Assembly (NCBI GenBank): GCA_030272155.1
Contig: CP126200.1
Location: 1,302,001 to 1,366,000, forward strand
DNA: 64,000 nt
Reading direction: 5' to 3'
Source of the DNA: Tetradesmus obliquus
Taxonomy: Eukaryota > Chlorophyta > Chlorophyceae > Sphaeropleales > Scenedesmaceae
In this document: positions 20,825 to 34,353 of the stretch, piece after piece
Numbering within the stretch: the first letter of the stretch is position 1
Layout: each line of letters opens with the position of its first letter
Translations under genes and position numbers: made by a program
Notes under the pieces: model-generated
What the model saw: the letters and a program-made list of their open reading frames with translations, nothing else
The model's database searches: none
Told to the model about the DNA's origin: nothing

Positions 20825-23705
20825 CGACGTGGTGAAGCTGCACGGCAACGGCAGCGACCGCATGGACGACTGGAACAACCACCGCATGTTCTTCACCACG
20901 CCGCAGGTGAGCCAGCGATGCGTTATGAGCTGCTCAAAGTCTTTAAGAAGGGTTTCCAGCTGCTGCAATCACCCTGCAGGAGTTCCTCGCAGCGCTTGAT
21001 TGCAGCTTGACTCCCGTGCATCACATGTGGCAGCTGTGCTTAGTGCTTATGACTGCGTACACACCCGCCACCACAACCCGCTGACAGCCTACGTGCCATT
21101 GCATGTCCTTTCCTGATTGCAGTGCCTGCAGAACAACCTCAAAACAGGCATACCACCTGGTGTGCCTAATGACAATTGCTTGTGCCCGCCTGCCATCTGC
21201 TATACTGCAAATTGCAGTGCCTGCAGAACGACTTGAAGAAAGGCACCTGCCCTGCACACAAGCTGGTGTGCCTGGTGGTGGATGAGTGCCACAGGGCAAC
21301 CGACACACCCAGTTTGAACCTTTATTGTTGTGTGCCATGTTTGTTGTCCTGCAGTGCCTGCAAAATGACCTCAAGAAGGGCACTTGCCCTGCGCACAAGC
21401 TGGTGTGCCTGGTGGTGGATGAGTGCCACAGAGCAACAGGGGATGCAGCAATGGCCAAGTCGCTGCAGCTGCTGCGGGAGCGCCGCGCCGTGTTCAGGGT
21501 GCTGGGGCTGTCAGCAACGCCTGGCAACTCACATGAGAAGATCAAGGTGCGCAGTTTGGTGTGCAAATCATAGCAGAACATGGACAAGAGCAGCAGAATG
21601 AGTGGCGGTGTGGCAGGGTGCTCCGACTATCAGCATCGCCTGGCAACTCACATGAAAAGATCAATGTGGGCCTACACTGCTGCTGCTAGCCTTTGCGATG
21701 CGCCAAAACACACTCTCACTGGGAAGTCTAGAACAATGTTGCTGCGTGATAAATACATGCAACTGAGACACGCTTGGTGATTTGTTTGCACTGATATGTT
21801 AGTGCACACCGCTGCTGCTGCAAAGCAGGCTGTGGTGCAGAACCTGATAACAACCCGCATCCAGTTTTGGGACGATGCCGATGCTGACGTGGCCCAGCAC
21901 TGCCAGGCATTGCTGCTGCTGCTGATGCCATTTCCAAGCACACAGCTCCCTTCTGATTGCCCAAACCATCGTTTCCCTGCTAACACGACTGTGACCCACA
22001 TGCGTGTGTTTGCACTCTTTTCTTTGCACACCAAAAACAGGCCGTGGTGCAGAACCTGATGATAAACCGCATCGAGTTCAGGGACGATGCCGATGCTGAC
22101 GTGGCCAAGCACTGCCACGTGCGCAGCCGCGAGCAGCGGCTGGTGCCGGTGTGCCAGGAGGGGCGGCTGATACGCCAGCTGCTGCGCAAGCTGATGACGC
22201 CACTGGCGATGCGGCTCAACACAGATGCAGAGGTGGGCGCTGCGGCTCCTGTTTGGGTCATTTGTTAAGCTTGGGAGTTTCTGTGTGCGCTGCATGTCAG
22301 ATCGTACACAAAAGCAAACCGGCAGCCCTCCAGCAAAGCAGGCCCGCACAAAAAAACAGCAAGGTTGGCGGTGTTTGGGACAAGGGTTTGGGAGGCCGAA
22401 AGCCTTAGTTCCAGGAGGGGCGGCTGATCCTGGCACTGCTGCGCAAGCTGACGTCGCCACTGGCGATGCGGCTCGACAGCAACGCAAAGGTGGGTGTACA
22501 TGGGCGCGGCTCCTCCAGTCCGGGCCATGTGTGGGTGCGGTGGAGTGGCTGCTTCATGCTCCATGCTGTTTCACGCTGAAACCTGCTCACAACCCTTACC
22601 TTTGTGTGTGCAGCTGCACGCAAGTTTTACTATCAAAGCAGACGAGCTTTCACGCCTTACATGGTGCAAGATCAGGCCCCCGGCCGGAAACTGTAAACCC
22701 TGTTTGTTGTGTGTGCTGCTGCAGGCGGGCTTCATGTTCCATGCGGACGAGCTGCTCACGCCCTACATGGTGCAAGATGCGCGGTCAAAAGCAGCAGGCC
22801 GCGCAGGCCTCGCAAAAGCAGCCTTCCCTAGCAGCAGCGGCAGGGGCGGCGGCAGGGGCAGGGGTGGCAGCAGTAGCCTGGTTCCCTCATGGGGCGGCAG
22901 GGGTGCAGGTGGCAGGGGTGGCAGCAGCAGCGGTGCTGCGTGGGGGCTTGGGGGTGATGTGAATCTCTTGTGGGAGGGTCTGCTGCTGCTGGCTGCTGCT
23001 GCTGAGGCGTATGAGCAGCTGGGGTCGAGGGGAGGTCTGGATGTGCTGCGCAGTGCGGAAGCTACCGGCAGCCGTGCTGCGTCTCAGCTGCTGCGCAGCC
23101 AGGCGAGCCAGGCGGACTATGCAGACCTGCTGCGGAGGCTGGAGGTGCGTTGTTAGGTGATGCAGGATTGTTTTAAAATGAAAGAGACAGGAGTGGTAGA
23201 TCTGCGGGTCCAGGCGCCACCTGGAGGCTGGATGTGGGTTGCCAGGGGATGCGTGATGCATGGTATGAGCAGCTAGGGTCGAGGGGAGGTCTGGATGTGC
23301 TGCGCAGTGTGGAAGCTACTGGCAACTGTGCCGTGCCTCAGCTGCTGCGCAGCCAGGCGAGCCAGGCGGACTATGCAGACCTGCTGCGAAGGCTGGAGGT
23401 GCGTATGGCGATTGCAGTGTTACGTCACAGAGAGGTGGCAGGTGGAATTGGGGAGGGCGGTAGGTTGTTGCATGTGCGTTGTGCGCCATCTAAAGACCTG
23501 TTGCGGAGGTTCGAGGTAGGTTTGAGAGGTTGGGCTTATTGTGTGTCATGGAAATGTAGCCAGCCGTCATGGCAGGTGTAGGTGCAAGCATGACTGCAGA
23601 TGTGTTTGCAGCTGCTACAAGTGTGGTGCTTTTGCCGGAGGCCACGCTTAGCCAGTAGGAAGTGCAATCACACACATTCATCCTCCTCAAACATAGTCAT
23701 TCAAC

Positions 23706-23742
<37 letters not shown>

Positions 23743-23815
23743 GCAGGCCACCGCTGCTGTGCCGCACCCAAAGCTGGCAGTGCTGGGGCAGCTGCTGCAG
23801 GAGCACTTTGACCAG

Positions 23816-23862
<47 letters not shown>

Positions 23863-24344
23863 GGGTGCCGATGAGGGCCCGGGCCGTGCCATTGTGTTCT
23901 GCACGTACCTCAAGGAGGTGGCCATGGTGCAGCAGTACCTGAGGCAGTATGAGCCGCTGATACAGGCTAGGTGGGTGGGTGGCGCGTAGTGGGGTGCATG
24001 CGCACATACTTTTGGGCAGCAGCTTATGTATTGACCTTGCAAGTGTTGGTCGCTGCTCAAGGGTTTTCAAGCAGCAGGGCTATGGCTGGCAGGAACATGT
24101 TAGATTCGCCCAAGTCTGCATGGCTGTTCAAACTGACGGTTTCTGGTGCGTACAAACTTGCCCAAATCGTCATCTTGTTGCTGTTCCATATACTAATGTG
24201 TGCTCTGCTGTGATGTGCTTTGTCACCCCACAGGGCCTTCATCGGGCAGGGCAATGCCAGCAGCCGCAGCACCACCAAAAAGGGCGGCAAGAAGGGGGGC
24301 GAGGCGGCAGCAGCAGCAGCAGCAGCAGGCTCCGGCGGCGGCGC

Positions 24345-24380
<36 letters not shown>

Positions 24381-25998
24381 GCTGGCTGAGCTGGGGGAGC
24401 TGGCTGGTGGCATGAAGCAGAAGGAGCAGCAGCGCGTGCTGCAGGAGTACCGGGACGGCTGCTTCAATGTGCTGCTGGCAACCTGCATTGGGGAGGAAGG
24501 CCTGGACATCCCCCAGGTGGGTGAAGTTGTAAACCTCAACAAACCTTGAGGAAGTGAAACCTACATGCTGTAACAGAAAGCAGTGTGGTGCATGTGGGGT
24601 ACAAGAGGGGTGCTTCAATGTGCTGCTGGCAACCTGCATCAGCAAATAGGGTCTGGACATACCTCAGGTGGGTGTGTCTGTTTACTTCATTTGTAGTTCA
24701 TTCTTTGTTGTTTGTATCAATTGCTGTCTGTTCAACCTGTCCTTATGAGCAGGGCTGGCCTTCACTTAGGTAGGGCCTGGTAGACACCTCAACCCAAAGA
24801 CAAAGCTACAGCCCTACAGTGTTCGACGAGAATCTGGGTTGGTGTGAGGCATACGTCTGTCCTTTTCAAAGCTGTGTATGCTGTTTTTAATCTAATGCAC
24901 TGTTTCACTGCTTTATCATCATGGTTTGTTTGCCTTGCTAATGCAGGTGGACCTCATCATCTGCTGGGATGCGTCCTCGCCCTCGCGCATGCGGCAGCGT
25001 GAGGGCCGCACCGGGCGCAGCAGGCCGGGGCGCGTGGTGACGCTGCTCAGCGAGGGGCGGGAAGCCCAGCACTACGAGGACAACCACGCCAAGGAGCAGC
25101 TGGTCAAGGTGGGTTTTAGCGTTGCGATTCGTCATGTCAGGGTGTGGTTCAGGGTTTGGGGTTTGGTGTTGGCCACCCAAGGGTCCGTGGTGACGCTGCT
25201 CAGCGAGGGGCGTGAGGCGCAGCATTACAAGGACAACCACGCCAAGGAGCAGCTGGTCAAGGTGGGATTTGCTGTTAGGAGTTGTTATGTTGGGGTGTGG
25301 TTCTGGGTTTGGGGTTTGGGGTTAGCCACTTGGGCCGCGTGGTGACGCTGCTCAGCGAGGGCCAGGAGGCGCAGCACTATGAGGACAACCATGCCAAGGA
25401 GCAGCTGGCCAAGGTGCGTTGTGCTGTTAGGGTTCAAGTTGTTGGGGTTTCTGGTATAGGGTTTGGGGTTTGGGGCCACCCGAGGTGCGTGGTGACGCTG
25501 CTCAGCGAAGGGCGGGAAGCCCAGCACTACGAGGACAACCACGCCAAGGAGCAGCTGGTCAAGGTGGGATTTGCTGTTAGGATTTGTTATTTGAGGGTGT
25601 GGTTTAGGGTTTGGGGTTTGGTGTTGGCCACCCAAGGGTCCGTGGTGACGCTGCTTATTGAGGGGCGCGAGGCGCAGCACTACGAGTTCAACTACGCCAA
25701 GGAGCAGCTGGTCAAGGTGGGCTCAGGGTTGGTGAGGGTTTACGAGTTCTGGGTGGTTATTAGGGCTTGGGGGATTTAGGTTTAGGTTTTGGGTGGAGAG
25801 CGCGAGGCGCAGCACTACCAGGACAACCATGCCAAGGAGCAGCGGAGAGAGGTCTGTTACAGGGGTGGGCAAGCTATCACTCTTGCCCACTGTGCGTCAG
25901 TGCGTCACTTGCCCCTCTTTCAGCTCACGTATCGTGAGAACCCCGCAGCTGGCCAAGGTGGGTCCGGGGCCCATCACTTTCGAAGAAAAGGGGCCCAT

Positions 25999-26051
<53 letters not shown>

Positions 26052-26750
26052 GACGGGAGAGAGGTCTGTCACAGGGGTGGGCAAGCTATCGCCCTAGAGC
26101 GAGTCACCTGCCCCTCTTTCAGCTCACATATCATGAGGACAGATTGACCAGCCGCCCTGTTGCAGCACTGGTGGAACAAACGCCGCATCGCTGGTGGCGT
26201 CCAGGTGGATCGCTGGTGGCGTCCAGGTGGAGCTGGCAACACTGGCTCCAGCATGCTGTGACCTCAGCAGCAGCAGTCATGGTGTAGCTGGTCATCACGT
26301 TGTGCCTCACACGTGCAAGGTCCCCAGTTCGGACCTGGGTGGCTGCATTTTGAACTCATCCCATGCACACTACCTATTTTCCCTCCGGTGTAGCTGAAGG
26401 CGGTGTTTGACGCGCAACTGCCATGTCACCTGCCAACTTCTGGGTTTTCCATGCAAGGGAGGGTTCAGGGAGCTGCTGCTGCTGCCGCCCTGCCAGCCGT
26501 TGCATGGCCTGCGTTTTGTAGACGGGTATCTTGCCACATGTTCATGCTGCGTGACGGCCACTGCTGCTGCTGCTGCTGCTGCGCAGGCGCACCTGCGTGC
26601 CAGCAACTTTGACCTGCACAAGGCTGAGGTAGCGATGCTGCCGCCAGACATCACCCCCACACCCACACTGGTGGTACTTCCCGACGCGGAGCAGGTGGGT
26701 GTCATAGCAGCAGTCCCTGCTGCTACTGTTGCTGGTGGTGGTGGTTTATG

Positions 26751-26786
<36 letters not shown>

Positions 26787-27505
26787 ACTTGCTCCTTGCT
26801 GTGGCAGCAGTAATGGTTTAGTGACATGCCTATACTGGCGGCGCTGCCAGACACAGAGCAGGCGCGTGCGATGGCTTATGCTAGTACTGTCGCTGCTGCT
26901 GGCGCATTCTGTGGCGGCTCATGCGCTATTGTTAGCACAGGCATCGCTGCTGCCTGACTGACGCGCAGCAGGTGCGTGTGATGATAGCAGTCACCGCCCC
27001 TACTACGTATGCTGCTGCTGTCGCTGCTGCTGCTGCTGCACTTGCTCCAAGTTGTTGTGGCAGCAGCGATGGTGCAGTAACACAGGGCAAATTTCAGCTG
27101 CAATGTCTTGCAGGATGCCAGCATCGTGCACCACTAGGCACACAGGCTTATTGGACAGTCGAAGCACCTGCTGTGCTGCATCAATAATGACTGCTGCAGG
27201 CGACGAAGCCGCGCGGCAAACGCAGCAACACCGCAGCCGCAGCAGCACCTCCAGCAGCAGCCGGCACCAGTGGCGCCGTGCAGAAGCGCAAGCGATCCAA
27301 AGACCCACAGCAGCAGCAGCAGCAGCAGCAGCAAGGCTTTGGCGCTGCGGGTCTGTTTGCACAGGCCGAGCCGGGGCTGGGTTATGCTGCTCTTGCGAAG
27401 CGTGCGCGTGGCGGCAGCGCCGGCAGGCAGCTTGGCCGCGGCAGCAGCAGCAGCAGAGCATATCTGGCAGAGGAGGATGAAGCGGAGGCTGTGTTTGCAG
27501 GAGAT

Positions 27506-27542
<37 letters not shown>

Positions 27543-28242
27543 GGTTAGGCAGGCGTGCGGCGGCTGGTGCTGATGCGGACAGTGATGATGGCTGGGGTAC
27601 GCCTGGCCCTCTGCCAGATGCTGCTGCTGCTGCTGCTGCTGCTCTCAGCACCTCATGGTTAGCAGCAGCAGAAGCAAGAGGCCCCCTAGGGGACGGCCAG
27701 CCGGCACCAGGCAAGGCCATTCGCCGGAAGCAGCAGCTGCAGCGGCTGCCTCAGCCTCAGCAGCAGCAGCAGCAGCAGCAGGAAGTGCTGGCACCCACTG
27801 AGCAGCTGGTGCACGACGTGTATGACATGTGCGGCATAACAGACAGCCAGCTAGACGACTTGGCTGCAGCCAAGCGGCCTGCTGCTGCTGGGGATGCTGC
27901 TGCAGCAGGGGACTGCAGTGATGATGATGTGCAGGTGGTGGGGGAGTCACCAGGCCCGCTGCATGCTCAGCAGCAGCAGATGCATGTTGCAAGGGTTGCA
28001 GCAGGTCGTGCATTGCAGCAGCAGGCTAGCCAGTGTGATGCTGCTGCTAAAGTGGAGCTAATCGAGCAGCTAGAATGTGATGCTTCATGCAATCAGCAGC
28101 AGTGGCAACAGCAGCCAGAGCAGCAGCGCCTGTTTGGGTTTGACCCTCGCACCGGCAGCTTCAGGCTCGCACCTGGCGCTGCAGCAGTGCTGCTGCCGGA
28201 GGGCAGCTGGGCCACTCAGCAGCTGCTGCAGAACTACCACCT

Positions 28243-28293
<51 letters not shown>

Positions 28294-30054
28294 TGAGCTT
28301 GCTGGCGGCGGTACCGCTAGCGGCTGCTTCAAAGCAGCTGCTGGTGGTGGTGCTGGTGCGCTGTCAGCAGTGCTTGACCAGCTGATGCAGCCACTGACTG
28401 ATGCTGAGCTGGCAGCAGCAGCAGCAGCAGCGGGGTCGCATGATGCTCATCCGCTGGTGGGCCTAGCGCTGCTGGGCTGCAGCTCACAGCTGGCAGCTGT
28501 GGCTGGCAGGAGAGGAGCAGCAGCTGATGTGGTGATGCAGCCTGCAGAGCAGACGCGTACAAGCGCATGCACAGCTGCCGTTGAGGAAGCAGCAGCAGCA
28601 GCCGCAGCAGGTGCTGATGGTAGCGATGCTGATGTGCTTGGCTGCTCTGATGATGAAGAGGCAGATGAGGCAGCTGGCGGTGCTGCTGCAGCGCAGCAGG
28701 CTCAGGTGCCCTGGCGGCTGAGGCAGAAAGCAGCAGCAGCAGCAGCAGCAGCAGAGGGGCCGGATACCGCAGCACTAGCTGCCGACGCTGTGCATTGCGT
28801 ACAGCAGCAGCAGCAGCAGCCAGATGAGGGCCACAGCCAGGAAGATGTGCCGCTGCTGCAGAGGATGCTGGCACTGGCAGGACCCAAGAAGCCCAGGCCA
28901 GCATCTGCAGCCAGGAAAGGCAAAGCAGCAGCAGCTCAGCAGCAGCAGATTGCTGCAGAAGGCACACAGGCAGATGTTCCATTGGCGCAGCGACAGCAGC
29001 AGCTGGCAGGCGTATGTGGTGGGGACGTGCACCAGCAGCAGCAGGAGCAGCAGCAGCAGCAGCTGTCACAGTCAGACATACCGCTGGCGTTGCGCATTCC
29101 AGTAGCCAGGCCCCAGCAGCAGCCATTGCAGCAGCAGCAGCAGCAGAGCAACCAACAGGCACCACATATGGCTGGTGCGACAGCGCAGCAGCCATCAGCG
29201 CCTCAAGCAGCAGCAACAGCAGCAGCAGCAGATGATGATGATGATGACTCGGATAACGACTCTTGGATGAGCCCGCCAGCAACACAGGCTGATGTGCCTC
29301 TGGTGCAGCGCCAGCAGCAGCTGACTGCAGCATCAACATCAGCAGCAGCAGCGGGAGAGGCGTGTGGCGTCGAGCAGCAGATGTTGCTGACTCAAGCTGA
29401 CGTGCCACTGGCCCAGCGCCAGCAGCAGCTGAGTACAGCAGCAGCAGCAGACACCACGTTAGAGAAGCCGAATGGTGAAGCGCACGAGGTTGTGTCGACT
29501 CAAGCTGATGGGCCACTGGCCCAGCGCCAGCTGCATCTTGCTGCTGCTGCTGCTGCTGCTGCTGCTGGGCCAGCAGCAGGTAGCAAAACAGCAGCTTTCC
29601 AGGGTGAAGATGATCAGGCAAAGCTACTGCCGGTGACTCAAGCTGACGTCCCATTGGCACGGCGGCTGCAGCAGCTAGCGAACGGTGCTGCTGCTTCCGC
29701 TCTTTCAACAGCAGGCGGAGTACGGGGCAAGCGCTTGCCAGCGGATCTGCTGCAGACGCAGGCAGATGTATCCCTGGCGCAGCGGCAGCAGCAGCTGGCA
29801 CAGCAGCACTGCAGCAGCACTGCATTGCCGCAGCTTGCTGCTGCCGCTGCTGCAGCGTCAGCTGGTGGTGATAAGCCAGGCCCTGGCATACAGGCTGCCA
29901 TGCCGTTGGGACTGCAGCAACAGGAGAGTGCAGCAGCTGGTGGCAGTTTGCAGCATGGCACGCAGCAGCAGCAGCAGCAGGGGCAGCAGGTTGGTGACAC
30001 ACTTGCAGATGCAGCAGTGGTGTGGCAGCAGGAGCTGTCACTTGGGCACCAGAC

Positions 30055-30103
<49 letters not shown>

Positions 30104-30172
30104 GGGCTTCAGGTTGATGACACATTTGCAGATGCAGCAGAGGTGTGGCAGCAGGAGCTGTCGCTTGGGCAT

Positions 30173-30204
<32 letters not shown>

Positions 30205-32454
30205 GCTGCTACCTCCAACAGATAGCACTGGTGATGGGCCTGGCGGGCAGCAGCAGCTTGGCTGCCTGCAGCCGCCGCAGCAGCAGGAGCTGGAACAGCT
30301 GCCCCAGGGCCTGTCTGTGCAGCACCAAGCAAATCAGCAGCAGCAGCAGCAGCAGCCCAACATTGTGCTGCCGTTGCATTCACAGCCTGTAGCGTCCCTG
30401 GCTCCTCCACCTGATATTGACCCATTCGATGACAGCGAGCAACCAGCAGCAGACAATGCATTTGATGCATTCGCGCTACCACCACCGCGGCAGCAGCCGC
30501 GGCAGCAGCAGCAGCAGCGGCAGCCGCTGCGGCGTAACGGCATGGGCAAGAACCGCGCCAGGGCAGCCATGCGGCGCCCCGTGCAGGCCTCATCCTGGGA
30601 CGAGCTGAGCAGCCAGGAGCCAGCAGCAGCAGCAGCAGCAGCAGCAGCCAATGCTCAGCCGCCGCCGCCGGCAGCAGCAGCAGCAGCAGCGCCAAGCAGA
30701 GCAGCAGGTGCTAGGCAGCCGCAAAGCACTGCAGTGGTATCACACCAGCCAGCACAGGAGGCAGCAGCTTCTCGAGCGGATGTGCCAGCCGGACAGCAGC
30801 AGCAGCTGCTGCAGCAGCAGCTGGAGCTGCCACAGGCAATGCAGGCAAACACGCAGCAGCAGCAGCAGCAGGTGCAAGTGGCCGCGGCTTCCAGCCACTC
30901 TGCAGGCGTGTCCTGGCTGCCCGACTCTATCGATGATCAAGCGGCTGATGGAGACCTGCTGCTGCTGCAAGTACCGCCAGCGCAGCAGGAACAGCAGCAC
31001 CAGCAGCTTGAAACAAACCCTCCTGGGCAGCTGCCACACGTGGATGCTGCAGCAGGTGCCGGCGAGGAAGCAGCACGGCATCAAGCTGGTTCAGCAGCAG
31101 CAGCGGCGGAGGCAGCTGGTGGTTTTGCCTTTACAGCTGCGCCTGCTGGCTGCAGGCAGGGATCAGCCACGCCAGACCTCAAGCTCAAGCCAGACAGCAG
31201 ACCCAGCAGCAGCAAAGCCCTGCAGCAGCAGCAGCCGGAAACCTTAGCAGCAGCAGCAGCAGCAGCAGAGCCGCAGCTGAGCAGGCAGCTGCGGTTTGAT
31301 GCTGCCGGCTGCATGTCGCCTCCCCCTGCACGCACCATGCCAGCTCCCTCAATCATACCCAGCACAGGCAAGCGCCAAGCTGCTGGCTACAGCAGCAGCA
31401 GCGGCAAAGGAGCTCGGCAGGGTTTAGGTGGCGGGCCTGCAGGGTTGAGCAGCGCGCACGAAACCCCAGGGACGGCTGGGCGGCCAGCACGGGGGCCCTG
31501 CACTTGGGAGGAGGGAGATCTGCGGGGCTTGCAAGGGCTGGAGGATCTGTTTGCAGCAGCCAGCAGCAGCAAGCCAGGCACAAAGCAGCGGCCACCATCT
31601 GCTGCTGCTGCTGATATCAGGATTGCTGCTGCTGTGGGTAGTGAATTGGGCGGCTTTGCTGCAGCAGCAGCGGCTGCAGCAGCAGAGCTGGGGATGGCTG
31701 TGACACCCGGCGCTGCTGCTGCTGCCAGAGCATGCAGCACCACACCAGCTGCTGCTGCTGCTGCTGCTGGCGGTGCATGCAGTGCTGAGCCGAGCACTGG
31801 CGATGGCAGTGCTGCTGCTGGTGTTGGGTTTGGCAGGCGCAAGCGGGCACGGCCGTTTGGCGGCCGCAGGGGTGCTGTGCTGCTGTCACAAGCCCTGCAG
31901 TCACCTGAGGCCAGCCCTGCGGCGGCGGCGGCAAGGCCTGCTGCTGTTGCTGCTGCTGCTGCTTCAGAGGATGTCCCTGAGTGCTTTGAGGACAGTGATG
32001 TGTGCCTTGCAGAGTCACCCGCACTGCTGAGGCAGCAGCAGCAGCGTGCAGGTGCTGGCAGGCTGCAGCGCACAGGGGCAGCAGCAGCAGCAGCAGCTGA
32101 TGCGCGTGGTAAGGTGGCGGGCCGCACTGCACCAGCTGAGCAGCAGCAAGCAGCAGGGAGGAAGCGGGCGAGGGCAGCCACAGGCGCTGCAGCTGCAGCA
32201 GCTGCTGCTGCTGTTGCTGGTGCGAGGGCCCGTCGAGCTGGCCGCTGGTGAGGGAATGAGGCTGCGTATATCTTTAGCATGTTCGCAACAATGCCCAATG
32301 TTTGAGTTGCAGGGCGCTGGTTTGCCTTGGTTTGTGCTTGTGTGAGCAGCTGAGCTGCTCTTAGGCATGCATGGCCATGACATTGCGTTATGCATGCATG
32401 AGCCCTGCTGCACTGAATTCGTGCTCAATCTAAAGTTGCCTGCTGGCTGTCATG

Positions 32455-32517
<63 letters not shown>

Positions 32518-33682
32518 AGCGTCTTCATTGACGAGGCGGCGGAGGCTGACAGTGACGACTCAGCTGCTGACTCAGCTGCTGACGAGGACGAGGATGACGA
32601 CCTGTCGGGCTTCATTGCAACGGAGGCCACCACACCAGGCGGCAGCGGAGCCACTGAGCGGTGAGTGCCTGATGCTTTGTCACATTGTTAAAGATATTTA
32701 CTGTCTGGAGGGTGCCCGCTGCGGGCATTAGTAGCAAAACATGTGGCAGCCAGCAAGGCGGCAGCATGGCAGCTGAGTGGTGAGTGCTGTATGGGGATGA
32801 ATGCGCTGACTCAGCTGCTGACGAGGACGAGGACGACGACCTGTCGGGCTTCATCGCAACAGAGGCCACAGCACCAGGCGGCAGCGGTGCCACTGAGCGG
32901 TGAGTGCCTGATGTAGGTGACTGCTGCTGTTGCCGAGTCAGCGCATGAGCTGATTGTCGACTTGCTGGGCTAATAATTGAGGCGAAGTTTGTTGTTAGGC
33001 ATGTGTCATACAGCACTGTGTTCTCAGCCGCTGACGAGGACGAGGATGACGACCTGTCAGGGTTGATTGCAACTAGCACTGCCGCAACCACACCAGGCGG
33101 CAGTGGCGCCACTGAGAGGTGAGTGCCTGACTTCATTATCAAACTAAGAAGTGTCGTCAACTGTTTAGGAGGGTGGGGGCAGCAGAGCTGGTGGCAGCAG
33201 AGCTGGTGGCAGCCAACATGGCGGCAGCAGGGCACACGCGGTGAGTGCTGAATGGCGTTGAGTGTGATGACAGCTGCTGACGAGGACGGGGATGACGACC
33301 TGTCGGCCTTCATTGCAACTGGCACGCCAGGCAGCAGCGGCGCCACTGAGCGCTGAGTGCATGAGGCTTGCGTGCCTAAGTAAAAGAGATGAAGCTCAAC
33401 TATCAAACAAATAACAAAGAAATGTCGCGGCAGCCCTTGCCATGTATGATGCTCCAAGGGCTGCTTGCTCATGTTCTCAATCCTTGCCGTTCGGATTGGC
33501 GACCTCTGCTCATGGTGCTGCTGCTGCTGCTGCTGCTGCTGTTGCTGCTGCAGCTCCACGCCCGGCATGGGCCTGTACCACCGCTCACTGCTGCTGAGTC
33601 AGCAGACGCCAGGCGGCGGGCTGGACATGTGGGCACTAGTGAATGGCAGGCACAGGGCACGGCCCCGCCACGTCAGCAAGCC

Positions 33683-33720
<38 letters not shown>

Positions 33721-34300
33721 GTGAGGCAGGAGAGGATGGCGGCTGGAGATCCAGAGAACACAGTAAGAAGGAGCCTGCTGCTGCTGCTGCTGCTGGGGCA
33801 GGGGATGTGTGGCTAGATGAGACGCCACCTGAGGCAGGTGGGGGTGGGGGTGGAGGCATGTGGGGTGATGAGCCGGCTGGTATTGCACTGGCTGACACAC
33901 CCAGCTGGTACAAGGCGGCAGGGGAGGAGGATGAGTATGAAGAGGAGTGTGAAGATGACAGTGAAGTTGAGTGTTCACAGTCAGAAGAGGAGGAAGAAGA
34001 GCAGGAGGAGGGGGAGGAGGAGGAGCTGCTAGGGAGCAGGAGGCAGCAGCAGCAGCAACAGCAAGGACGTGCTGCAGCAGCAGCAGCAGCAGCAGCAGCA
34101 GCTGGGCGGCGAGGCAACAGGGGCAGCAGCAGAGGCAGGCAAAGCAGGGGCCGGGTGCTGGCCTCTGAATTGGCTGCTACAGAAGTAACAGAAGTAACAT
34201 ATGAGATAGAGGAGCCTTCCGAGCTAGCAGATGACTTGCAGCAGCAGCAGCAGCAGCAGCAGCAGCTACTGCTGTTTGGAGGCAGGGCCGCAGCTGCAGG

Positions 34301-34353
<53 letters not shown>

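Noticed and set aside
25109-25790. Interstitial telomere
   Set aside because: The G-rich pieces are short, degenerate and part of each 152-bp echo unit, not a telomere array.
26001-26050. (GA)n run as a regulatory GAGA element
   Set aside because: It is deep in a FANCM intron between copied acceptor blocks; a plain microsatellite is simpler.
28329-30695. 788-codon minus-strand frame
   Set aside because: It is antisense to the FANCM giant exon; long CAG-rich exons keep other frames open. Its product is poly-Leu/Ala with no domain.
32248-32251. Stop ending the 1,657-codon frame as the FANCM terminus
   Set aside because: A GTGAGG donor precedes it in phase with the next exon, which encodes the conserved FIDEAAE block of FANCM.
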